Assembly: GCA_963753545.1 (NCBI GenBank)
Contig: CAVWCQ010000008.1
Span: 4,121,123-4,185,122, forward strand
Reading direction: 5' to 3'
Origin: CAVWCQ01 sp963753545
GTDB lineage: Bacteria; Chloroflexota; Anaerolineae; Aggregatilineales; Aggregatilineaceae
DNA: 64,000 nt
Shown here: in pieces, positions 47,591 through 56,850 of the stretch
How positions within the stretch are numbered: position 1 is the first letter of the stretch
How the letters are laid out: each line of letters starts with the position of its first letter
The notes under the pieces: generated by a model
What the model saw: only the letters and a program-made list of their open reading frames with translations
What the model was told of the DNA's origin: nothing
Databases searched by the model: none
Translations under genes and position numbers: made by a program

Positions 47591-48036
47591 GCTGCCGATG
47601 CTCTTGGTAGCTCGGGCGAATTTGCCGTTGAACCACTTATCGCCATCCTTCGAGATCCCGATGCACAAGTTCGCTCTTTCGCTGCCCGCGCTCTCGGTCA
47701 GCTAAGTGATGCTCGGGCTGTTGATCCCTTACTTGTTGCCCTACGCGATCCTGATGAAATGGTTCCCTTTCAAGCCTCTTCGTCCCTTAGCCAGTTGGGG
47801 CAATCAGCTGTTGAACCCCTTATCGCCGCTCTGGGCGATTTCAATAATCGAGTTCGCTTGCATGCTGCCAGTGCCTTGGGCCAATTAGGTGATGTAGCGC
47901 TGTCGAGCCGCTTATTGCTAAGCTACGTGATTTTGATGCTACTGTTTGCGACTTTGCTGCCAATGCTCTCACTGAAATCGGTACTCCCGAAGCTCTCAAC
48001 GCGGTCAAATCTTGGCGTAAGGCGCAGAAAAAATAG
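47583..48036 (+). pseudogene. HEAT-repeat (PBS lyase-like) protein, C-terminal fragment
   Basis: Four roughly 31-residue repeats are visible: FAVEPLIAILRDPDAQVRSF, AVDPLLVALRDPDEMV, SAVEPLIAALGDFNNRVRLH and, after a +1 shift near 47905, AVEPLIAKLRDFDATVCDF, ending KSWRKAQKK before TAG at 48034. The 5' end is cut at the IS1 remnant and no start codon is present, so the gene is truncated. Confidence 0.7.
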
Positions 48037-48162
48037 CCCTGTTACTACCGGATACTCCTTTACAATAGAAAATCTCATCACTATAGTGTCAAACACCTCG
48101 CCATCCAGTGATGATTGATTATCCCCAGCGGATTTTTTCACGGAATTTTGCTAGGTCAATCT

Positions 48163-48221
48163 GGTAAATCTCCCATCCCAAACTGGTAAAAATACCAATT
48201 ATCTGACACCCCACTTCGGTA
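48163..48221. promoter_or_regulatory. GGTA operator array A, before the lipoprotein operon
   Basis: CTGGTAAA at 48161, AAACTGGTAAA with GGTA at 48185 and CCACTTCGGTA with GGTA at 48218. The GGTA cores are 22 and 33 bp apart. Array B at 55.9 kb has 23 and 33 bp with the same flanking words. It is followed by an AAGGAGGT-type ribosome site region and the first conjugation operon. Confidence 0.6.
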
Positions 48222-48261
48222 CGATGAAGGAGGTCAAATTCATCTAGCCTCGGAGTTGGGT

Positions 48262-49378
48262 ATGGCACGTTTTGGAATACTTTGTCTTTTGGTATTGGTA
48301 CTGGCTGCTTGCGGCGGAGATCATGACAATGATCCGGTCCAGATTACTGCCTCCGCCACGTCCAGCGCTACGGCTACCATCCAAATCACACTTACGTCAA
48401 CCGCTATGCCGACACTGACGCCTACGGCGTCGCCGACGCCAACTGCTTCATCCACGCCAACTATCACGCCTACACTGGCAACACGGGTGTTGGAAGTCAC
48501 AGCCGTCATGCCTGGTGTAATCGGCTTTGCGCCGGAAAACTCCACACCGGATGCCCTGCCGCTGGATGAATGGGTGCGGCTGGAGTCAGATCATCCCAAC
48601 CTGGAATATGTCGCCGGGCAGTGGACCGAGATGTGGTCCTGGTCGGCGGGGCAGAACGAATACCGCTACAGCGTAGACCCGGATGCTGCCGTGCGCCTGG
48701 CCTTTGAAGGCGAAGGGGTGCGGGTGTGTTACGTGGCCTTCTGGAACGGCGGGATGTGGGAAGTCGTCATCGATGGGCAGGTCGTGGGAACGGTGGATTC
48801 CTACTCCGCCGAAGCGCACTTCACCTGCACCGATACCTTTCCGGTTGCGCCGGGTGCGCACACGCTGCTGGTCCGCAACACGGCTCAGCACAATCCGGCC
48901 AGTTCGGATACCATGCTCGCCCTGGATGCCGTGCTGATCTACCGCCGAGCATCCCGCCGCTGAGCTGGCATCTACCTCGACGCTCACGCCATCCCCGGAG
49001 CCGCAGCCCGCGCGGCGGATCGAGCTTATCCAGGGACCACCTGCCATCCAGCCCACCGCCACCGATGCGCCGCCGGCTGTCATCACGGTCGCGGTCATCA
49101 TCGCCTACGATGAAAACGTCAACCGCTCGGTAGACCCGGCAGAAGGTGTGCGCGGTATCCCGGTGCGGATCGTGGATGTGGCGACCAACCGCGTGCTGGC
49201 GCAGGCCTTCACCGACGAGTCGGGTTATGCCCGCATCCAGATCCAGACCAATGCGCGGATCAGCCTGGTCGTGCCCTACTTCGGCCAGTCGTGGGACATC
49301 TCGCACGGGTATCGCGGCAACGAGTCCGCCTTCACGCTGCTGCTGCCTGCCGGCAACCAGCCCGGTCTTATTCCCTAG
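48262..49378 (+). CDS. Surface lipoprotein 1 of the conjugation module (one frameshift)
   Basis: About 370 aa. ATG 48262 (or TTG 48256) gives a lipoprotein signal ending in the lipobox VLAACGG. A Thr/Pro-rich linker (TPTASPTPTASSTPTITPT) leads to a globular beta-rich domain (WTEMWSWSAGQNEYRYSV, VCYVAFWNGGMWEVVIDGQV). After a +1 shift near 48945 a second Pro-rich linker and another beta domain follow (GIPVRIVDVATNRVLAQAFT), ending at 49378. No family recognised. It is the first gene of the operon and is probably an outer-face component of the transfer apparatus or adhesion. Confidence 0.7.
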
Positions 49379-49387
49379 AGGAACAGC

Positions 49388-50494
49388 ATGAAATACAACC
49401 GAAAGCGTCTCTGGATCGTTTCAGCGTGTATGCTGCTCCTGGCGGCGTTGGCCTGCACGGGAGCAGCGCAGAACCTGCACATTGATGGGCTGCCGCAGTA
49501 TATCTGCCCGTCGACCACGCCGCGCGCGACCTCATACCCAGCCGCCGACCAGCCTGCCGTTCTGGCCGCCGTATTTCGCGTCCAATGTCAGTTGGTATCA
49601 GGTCGCGCCCAATTTCAACACGATCTACGTGCAGTGGACGGGGCAAAGCGCGGGGACAGTCTATGTCTCGTATTCGGGCAGCATGAGCACCTATCCCTAC
49701 TATTGGATGGGCAGCGGCGGCTATTTTGCCGTCGATATCATCCCCGGTCCGACCCGAACCGGGCTGTATTCCCATCACCATCCCCACCGATGTGACGTCT
49801 GCCACCATCAGCATTTACGCCAGCGGCGTGGCGGCATCGTCCCGAAGTTACAGCATCATGCGGGTGTATTACCCCATCTATCCGACCCTGCTGATTCCGC
49901 CGCCGGGTGGCGCGCCGGGCAGCATGACGGCCACGCCGCGTCCCACCTACACCCCCTGGCCGACGCCGACTCAGTATGTCCGCACCAATGATTATTTCGT
50001 GGGTGATGCCATCTACACCTCCGACGCAGCCTTCCGGTTTGCGGCTGCGCTTTCGCGTGACGGACATCTACGACTTGCCTGCGGCCGAACCGGATGAGGA
50101 TGGGCAGCCGCAGTCGATTTTCGTCTGGACGATTGAGATCAAAAACGTGGGCAGCGTGGAATACGATGTTTTCCCGGCGGCGCAGATGTATGTCAGCACG
50201 ATCACCCTGCCCGGTGGGATCGAAACGGAAGGCGTCTGGGGAGCCAGCCTGGCAGCAGCGGAAGAAGCCGGGCTTCCACTCAGACTATCGTGATCACGGA
50301 TATCCAGCCCGGACGAAACCAAAACCTTCACCCTGGCGGCGTATGGTCCACGCGGCACGGCGCGCCGCATCGCCTATGCGCTGGATACCACCGGGCGCGA
50401 TCCGGGCAATCCGACGCAAGTGCCGGGGCGGAACATCGTCTCGTGGATCAACGAGGTCAACACGATCTGCTCCGGGGATATCGCGGAGGAATAG
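49388..50494 (+). CDS. Surface lipoprotein 2 of the conjugation module (several frameshifts)
   Basis: About 365 codons. ATG 49388 after AGAGGA, lipobox at LLAALACTG. The mature part, read across shifts near 49515, 49760, 50035, 50280 and 50310, contains WYQVAPNFNTIYVQWTGQSA, ATISIYASGVAASSRSYSIM, a PTPTQ-type linker, LRFRVTDIYDLPAAEPDEDG and a C-terminal TKTFTLAAYGPRGTARRIAY, RNIVSWINEVNTICSGDIAE. No family recognised. It lies 9 bp after lipoprotein 1 and 7-20 bp before the VirB6-like gene. Confidence 0.6.
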
Positions 50495-50513
50495 AGGAGC
50501 ATGGGCATGTCCT

Positions 50514-53113
50514 GTGGTAGACGATCTTCTGGATGGGCTGCAAGTCCAGATCGACAAACTCTGGTATGACATCCTGCGCATGCTGGCGGTCAGCGGCTGG
50601 ACGCTGCAAAAAGGGCTGTTCATGATGGGCCACGCCATCGAACTGATCAACCTGTGGCTGGTCAATAACGCCTTCGCGCCGCTCATCCAGCAGACCAACG
50701 ACCAGATGCGCGTCACGGCCAGCCTGTCCTTCGTGATTGCGCTCATCGTCCTGGGCATCACCTACCTGCTGGCGGCTTTCGTCCGGCTGAACGTGGTCAG
50801 CCCGCGCAGCGCCATTGGCTGGTACCTGGCCGGAGTGGTGTTCTTTCAACTTGGGCCGCAGCTCTACCAGGGCATGTATGAATTTCGCCGCGACCTGAGT
50901 TCCGGCTTCTACCACGTCGCGATGGATAACATGCAAAGCGCAGGCAGCCCGTTCAGTTCGCTGGCGGCAGTGTCGAGCAGCGACCTGCCGCCGCTCGAAG
51001 CCTGTGATGCGCTGGGGCCGTATCTGCCCGGCGCGCACGATGACCACCTTTCGGCGAAGGCGTGGATGGACTGGATATCGCGCTGGCCTACCTGCTCGCC
51101 GATGGACAGGACGTGATGGGCTATCCCGCCCCCGTACCGACCGCCTGCTTCCAGCCGCGCGGCGCGATGTACGAACCGGATCTGCCCACCGCCTGGCAGT
51201 TCTATGAAGATGGCTACTTCTATGTCGCCAACGCCTCCTGGGGCTTTGACGATATGAGCGATGACGAACGGCAGGCGTCGATTGACAAAGCCGGAGCGGC
51301 GCAGTTTCGCATCTTCTCCGCCTGGCCGCTGGTCATCTTTGGCGTGATTGAGCAGATGATTTTCCTGCTGCTGACGATAGCCCAAGGGCTCACTTTTGTT
51401 AGTTTCAGCGTCGCCATTCTCTTCGCTTTTTTCAAAAAGACCGAGGTGATCGCCCGCTCGATTCTGGATATGTGGATTGAACTGATCATCCAGACGATCG
51501 TGATCGCCCTGATGCAGGGCTTGATCGTTTCCTTTTTGCTGGGAGCGGCCGCCACTCAGAATGCCCTGGTGGTGCTGGGTGTCAGCCTGATCTGCTCCAT
51601 CTTCATTGCCGTTCTGCTGTGGAGCGGCATCAAGGCGGTGTGGAACAGCTTCAACCGGCTGTTTGGAGCCATTGGACAGGCGACCGGCGGCGTGATGGCT
51701 GCACCTGGTACGGTGGCGGTAGGTGCTGCCGCGGCGGGGGCTGCTGTCGCCACCGGCGGTGCTTCGCTGGCATGAATGTGGGCGGCAGCGCCCTGGCCGG
51801 AGCTTCCGCGCTCAATAATGGCGCGACCACGTCGCAAGCGGCGGGTGTGATGTTGGGTGGCTCGCGCGGTTTGAGCGCTGCTGCGCGCACCCTGGCTTAT
51901 CTGCCTGGCTTGCGTGGAACCGATTTGGGTGAAGCGGCCGGCGAATTCACTGAAGGCGCGATGGTGCGCCAGGTCGGGCAGAGTATTCCCATTGGTGGGC
52001 AAAGCGGTTGGCCGCTGATCGGCGCGCAGCTGCTCAGTGACCGGAGCGAAAAGCGCAAACGGGAGGACACTCCTGACGCTGCCTGCTGAGCCGGTGGAAG
52101 GGGACCTGGAAACGACCGAAGGGCTGTTCACGCCCGTCCGCCCGCGCCGGATGGGAACCTTTACTCCGCTGGAAGCATCGCTTCCCCGGCTGCGATCGGA
52201 GACCAAGTCAGCCAGACTCGCGCTGCGGTAGACCGCGTCCAGTCGGCGGCAGAAATGCAGGGCGAAGAGGTCGAGGAGCGGGTCAGCGCGGTTGGAGCCG
52301 ATGTGCGCTCCCAGGCAGGACAGGCGAAAGCCGACCGCGAGCGCAGCGACTATGCGGATGATATGCACGGCGAGGAAGTCGAAGACCGGATCACCGCACT
52401 TGGCGCGACGATGCATGCCGGGCAAGCGGCAGGCAGTGACACGTCTGCGCTCGACCGGGCTGCTGGGCGGCTTGAGCAGCGCCGCCGATGCATTGGCGCC
52501 GTACTGCCGGAACTCAGCCGATGCTGGGCCTGATGCGCGTCGAAGGAGCCAACAACGTCGCCGGAGTGATGGGAGATTTCGTCTCTCAAATGCGCGTGCA
52601 GCGCACCCTGGATGGGCAGCCGATGGCCGGAGGCGCGGATCACTTCACCGTCGCGCAAGGCGTGGCGCGAGCGATGGGCGTCACGCCGGAGCCGGGTGAC
52701 CGCGCGCCGATGCAAGGTGATGTGGCACGCCTGGGGTTGTTTGGTGACCAGGCGCTGAAGCTGGGATTGACCGGCCAGCAGGCCCAGACCGTGATTTCGG
52801 AGGTCAAAGCCTCGCCCAGCGGGGAACTGACGTCCACCGACTCGCACCGCGCTGGTCGAACAGGCGCGCACGCACCCTCAATACCGGCTGGGACGGGGCG
52901 CAGAGTGCGGTGAATGCCCTTCAGCGCGCCGCCGCCATGCTGCCCAACTCCATTACCGCACGCGGCACGGTCTCTGTACCGAACATTACCGTTCATCCGC
53001 AGGTCCAGGTCAATGTCAGCGCGCCGGAGCGCAGCGGACTTGACCAGGCGCTGCTATCCCAGGCAGCGCTGGCAGGCAGCCAGAACGCCGCAGCACAACG
53101 AGGTGAAGCATGA
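50514..53113 (+). CDS. VirB6/TrbL-like polytopic membrane protein with a long soluble tail (several frameshifts)
   Basis: About 865 codons. The start is probably GTG 50514 (VVDDLLDGLQVQIDKL), or ATG 50501 if a base is in error. At least six membrane helices occur in the first 420 residues (FVIALIVLGITYLLAAFV, PLVIFGVIEQMIFLLLTIA, FVSFSVAILFAFF, ELIIQTIVIALMQGLIVSFLLG and VVLGVSLICSIFIAVLLW). An Ala/Gly-rich linker and a long soluble Gln/Ala-rich region with coiled-coil-like heptads (SAAEMQGEEVEERVSAVGAD) follow. This is the layout of VirB6/TrbL channel proteins in ICEs. Frames shift near 51045, 51772, 52065, 52190, 52480 and 52850. Confidence 0.6.
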
Positions 53114-54531
53114 CCGAAAAACTGAACTACCACACGATTGAAGAACTGCGCGCCTTGAGCATGGAAGAACTGCGCGCCTTGTGGGAACTCGTGCCGACCG
53201 ACCGCCAGCACCGTTACCAGTCGGTCTACCAGCGCGAGGTGCGCACCAACGGCGCATCCGGCTCGGATGCACTCGAACAGCAGGTGGTCGAGCGCGCTGA
53301 TCCAGCGTTATGAAGATGGGGCGCTGGTTCCGGTGGGCGCGCGCTGGGCGCGAACCCCGGCCCGCATCCAGGAAGCCGTGCGCGGCGGCGAGTCACTGGT
53401 CCCGCCCGAAGCGGAATTGACACCTCCTCCAACCAACAAAATGCAGGTGCTCCTGATCTTCGGCGGCGCGGCTTTGTTCCTGGTGTTTTTCGCCCTGATG
53501 TTGATCTCGCGGCGCGGAGGAGATGATCCCAAACCGACCAGTACGGCGGATGACATCTCGCCCTATGCCACGCCGACTCGCGTTACACCCCCTCGCCGAC
53601 ACCGATTGCCCTGGAAGAGCAGGATGTGATCATCCGCGATGGGGTGCGCGACCGCGCCCCGGCTTACCCGGTCAACCTGCAAATCCTGCCTGCCGGGCAG
53701 ACCCAGCCGCGTGTGTTTGTCGTGCAGCGGCGTAAGGTGGAGCTCTCCGAATGGCTGTACGATCCCAACCCCGATACGGCTTCCTTTATCCATGCCTTGA
53801 GCGTGCGCCCGGTGATTGGCGTGCCCTGGTCGGAGCAGAATGAAGCGCTGTTCGAGTCATTGGGACCGGGAGCGACCTTCAGCATCCGGCTCAATACCGG
53901 CGCGGTGCAGCAGTTCCAGTTTGCCAGCCGGATTGAGGTCAGCCGCAGCGACACCAGCGCCTTCCGCCAGGTTGAGCCAGGGCTGGTGCTGGTCCTGATT
54001 GGTGAGCGTGACAACCGGGGTGCGCCGACTGCCACCCGCCTGCTGATTCTCGCCACCTACCCGCCGGAGCAGGAACTCTCGCGGGACAACGTGCTGGCCT
54101 CCGATCTCATTGATCTGCCGGTGATCCCGGTGACACCTACACCGCCCATGCCGACCGCGACCCCGATCCCGGCCCGTGATCTGCTGCATGTGGAAGTGAT
54201 CTCGGTGGAAACGATCGAAGGGCAGGTGACATCCGGCTGCGAGCCTACAACGGCCAATCTGAGCCGGTAGACATTCGACCGGAAGACATTTCCATTGCCT
54301 TCGGCTATGAGCCGCAGCCACCCGGTCCCTGGACACCCGCCGATGGGTTGGAGCCGTTTACGCTGCTGCCCGGCCAGGCAGTGGATCTGCACACTGCACT
54401 GGCCCTGGGCAGGCGAGCCGTATGCGATGCTGCGTGTTGGGGTGTACCGGTATGCCGTTGAGTTGAATAACGTAGAAAATCGGACTGATCGTCGCAAGAA
54501 GATCAGTGGGCTGGTATGTGTGTCAGCCTAA
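53110..54531 (+). CDS. Single-pass membrane protein of the conjugation module (several frameshifts)
   Basis: ATG overlaps the stop of the VirB6-like gene (ATGA). A cytoplasmic start (MTEKLNYHTIEELRALSMEE) is followed by one helix (MQVLLIFGGAALFLVFFALM), a Pro/Thr linker and a large exterior part: LEEQDVIIRDGVRDRAPAYP, VELSEWLYDPNPDTASFIHA, FSIRLNTGAVQQFQFASRIE, a PVTPTPPMPTATPIP linker and a beta-type C-terminal domain (EPVDIRPEDISIAFGYEPQP). Breaks are near 53285, 53585, 54240 and 54400. Topology resembles VirB8/VirB10-like scaffold proteins, but I see no family motif. Confidence 0.55.
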
Positions 54532-55016
54532 ATATTGAATTATGCATCATTCCTGCTTGGAGCGGTCTTACTATAACGGCTTAACGATCACATGACTTTC
54601 AATTCATCTCTGTATAATGCCTTTTTGATGTATTCTACTAGAGTAATCAGTATTGGAATACATTCTGACCATTAGAGTTTGCATCGTTTGGATACACTTG
54701 GTATGCCTACTGGTAACCGTTCTCCAATTCGTGCTGTCAGGATAATTCAGATGATTGGCACTACGCGTTCTATGGGAAGAAATTTATTATATCCTTGTCC
54801 ACCCTAACTATCAAAAGAGCTATTACGTATTCCGCTACTTAATTCAAAGTGCGTATTGGGACCACTGAAACTGCATAGTCTTTCCGTCTAGTTCACCATG
54901 TTCAATATTATTGAGATCTTCATATTATCTCGTTGTATAAATTGGTATCTTAGCAGTCTTGATTTCTAAGTTTCTGTGTTTGAAAAAAACCTCCCTTAGT
55001 TCTCTGGTAATCAATA
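54532..55016. other. AT-rich gene-free stretch
   Basis: About 485 bp, markedly AT-richer than the conjugation genes on both sides, with no credible protein or RNA gene. It marks the edge of a low-GC island holding the TIR gene. Confidence 0.45.
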
Positions 55017-55274
55017 TCAACTTGACGGTGATCGATTATTATGATGAGTCCTTGATGGATGTCCTCGAAAATCTCCATAGGTTATGCTGTAGCTCGCCCA
55101 TGAGTAATTCGCGACATAAAATACTGTCTCGTCTGGGTGAAGCATGTGGGTTTTGAACCTTTGCCAGTCTGCTAGAAATCCTTTGGCAATGTTCGCAAGA
55201 ATTTGCTCCTCTGACATTGAGTGTAGGAGTGAAATTTGTTTCTGTTTCACCTTCTGCTTGTTGTTGACCTTCAA
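55017..55274 (-). CDS. Small protein of unknown function downstream of the TIR gene
   Basis: 85 aa from a TTG at 55274 (AGAGGA upstream), or from an internal ATG at 55217. It begins with a Lys-rich stretch and contains SMSEEQILANIAKGFLADWQ followed by RFKTHMLHPDETVFYVANYS. No family recognised. It starts 20 bp after the TIR gene stop on the same strand, so the two may be an operon. The C-terminal part may be out of frame. Confidence 0.4.
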   Translation of the reverse strand: MKVNNKQKVKQKQISLLHSMSEEQILANIAKGFLADWQRFKTHMLHPDETVFYVANYSWASYSITYGDFRGHPSRTHHNNRSPSS

Positions 55275-55293
55275 GTATTATCCTCTAATAACA

Positions 55294-55731
55294 CTACTGA
55301 TCACAAAGAAAATTCGTCCACGCTGCTGAGATCAATCCAGGTTTGGGTAATTGGCGGATAGTGCGCTCAATCTCAAATAGGACACTTTCGTAGTTACCAT
55401 CCTGGAACTTGACTGCTTGCCAGGTACCACGCAGATGAACAGGCAAAGGTGTTTCATTTATTTGGACGGGCAAAATAACTTTTCCTTGTCGCGCAGCTTG
55501 ATCAACTTCTTGATACACATGGTCAGAGTTATTCGATGCTTCTGTAATCAACACCACAACCAACTCAGCCCATTTCACGCGCTTGCCCAATTCTGGTTGC
55601 CAGTGTGTGCCACCAGTGAGGCTGTGTGTGTCAAGAAACACTTCATGATCCAGTGCTCGCAACCGATCCGCTAATTCATCAGCGATCTCTAAGCCATCAG
55701 CACGCGCATAGCTAATAAATATCTTTGTCAT
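55294..55731 (-). CDS. TIR-domain protein
   Basis: 145 aa, intact, from ATG 55731. Box 1 is MTKIFISYARADGLEIADEL. The middle has HEVFLDTHSLTGGTHWQPEL, box 2 region VVVLITEASNNSDHVYQEVD with a Glu at the place of the NADase catalytic residue, and the C-terminal FQDGNYESVLFEIERTI. Bacterial TIR proteins cleave NAD+ or make signalling nucleotides, often in phage defence. It is a stand-alone TIR domain here. It lies in an AT-rich island between the two conjugation operons and on the opposite strand, as expected for cargo. Confidence 0.85.
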   Translation of the reverse strand: MTKIFISYARADGLEIADELADRLRALDHEVFLDTHSLTGGTHWQPELGKRVKWAELVVVLITEASNNSDHVYQEVDQAARQGKVILPVQINETPLPVHLRGTWQAVKFQDGNYESVLFEIERTIRQLPKPGLISAAWTNFLCDQ

Positions 55732-55806
55732 TGAGTTTCTCCTGAGTGCTTCTCTATAATTCATTGTTCAGTATATTTCTACCCCCCTTTGTCGCAACTT
55801 ACAGCC

Positions 55807-55914
55807 GGTAAGACATTTTGCCTAAACTGATCGGTAATTTTGACTCCGCAACCTGGTACAGTTTACCACCTCAAACTGGTAAATCCTCCGCATTTCGCAC
55901 CTCCCACTTTGGTA
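55807..55914. promoter_or_regulatory. GGTA operator array B, before the VirB2-VirB4 operon
   Basis: GGTA cores at 55807, 55833, 55855, 55878 and 55911 (intervals 26, 22, 23 and 33). The last three match array A in spacing and in flanking words (CAAACTGGTAAA, then after 27 bp GGTA preceded by CCACTT). It stands 145 bp before the pilin-like gene. Confidence 0.6.
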
Positions 55915-56056
55915 TCCTGAGAATGTCAGGTAAGCGGGGTGGCGCGGTCGCGAAGAGACCCTACACACTCAGGAGGAGAAAAGCGTCTGATCGCGCGGCT
56001 CCCCACCCCGCCCCTGACACCTTATCCAACTTATCCACATGTGGAGGATTGTTACC

Positions 56057-56296
56057 GTGTCACTCAGTCAGACGCTCGAACAGTGGTTTGCCGAAGCGCA
56101 AGCCGTCGCGCAGATCGTCGCCCCGATGGCCGCTTTCCTTGGCTTTATCGGCTTGGGGCTTATGTATATGGGTTCTTCCTGGCCCATTATCGGCCAGTGG
56201 AAGCAGGACAACCCGCGTGCTGCCAACCAGGTCGTGATGGGGCTGTTCTTCGTCATCGCCGCCTCGACCGTCGCCAGCCTCATCTCGTTTTCCTAG
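56057..56296 (+). CDS. VirB2/TrbC-like pilin subunit
   Basis: 79 aa from GTG 56057 (VSLSQTLEQWFAEAQAVAQI), with GGAGG eight bases upstream; an ATG at 56039 is possible but has no site. Two hydrophobic helices (IVAPMAAFLGFIGLGLMYMG and QVVMGLFFVIAASTVASLI) separated by a short charged loop (KQDNPRAAN) are the form of VirB2/TrbC prepilins. No long signal peptide is seen. First gene of the second conjugation operon. Confidence 0.65.
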   Translation: MSLSQTLEQWFAEAQAVAQIVAPMAAFLGFIGLGLMYMGSSWPIIGQWKQDNPRAANQVVMGLFFVIAASTVASLISFS

Positions 56297-56379
56297 TCCC
56301 GTCCGCTCACCAACTGCCGCAGCGAGGGCAGCCAGTATACCGGCTGGCTGCTCTTGCTCACGCGGTGGAAAGGCACTCA

Positions 56380-56850
56380 ATGGCCGCAGATCTCAAATCA
56401 CACGTGCTCCGCCGCGACGAAAAAGGGTTCATGGGCATTCCGTTCAAACGCCTGCTGTTAGGCGGTGTCAGCGGCGGGATGACGCTCATCCTCGCCCGGT
56501 TTGCCGTTGGGCAACCTGGCGTTTGTCCTGGCCGCGCTCACCTTCATCCTGGCCCTGACCCTGACCGGTCCACGCGGCGGGCTGCCGCTCTGGCAGCGCC
56601 TGCTCTACCGGGTGCGCGGCAGCCTGATGCTCGCCGCCGAACGCAAACCCAACAGTCTCGCTGGTCGGATTGGAACCGCGCTCGACATGCCTACCGGCCT
56701 GGTCGCGCTCGACGCGGAGGTCGTTTTTGCGCCGCCGGAAGGTGAAGTCGAAGCCGATATGACCGAATGGGTCACGTTTGCCCGCGCTGAGGAAGCAGAT
56801 CACGACAGCGGGCTGGTGTTCGTGGAAAAACCGTTGGAGGAAGCCGCTGA
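56380..56850 (+). CDS. PrgI/VirB3-like protein (frameshift)
   Basis: About 157 codons. ATG 56380 after GGAAAGG. It starts MAADLKSHVLRRDEKGFMGI, and two closely spaced helices follow (LLLGGVSGGMTLILARFAVG, then after a +1 shift near 56510 LAFVLAALTFILALTLTG), then a cytoplasmic basic and acidic tail (LPLWQRLLYRVRGSLMLAAE). The double-helix N-terminus just before virB4 is the usual place and shape of PrgI/VirB3. A TGA at 56848 overlapping the virB4 ATG fits the original frame, so a second indel near the end is likely. Confidence 0.6.

Noticed and set aside
55294..55731. Thoeris defence system
   Set aside because: Only a TIR gene is present; there is no ThsA-like SIR2/NAD-binding protein beside it.
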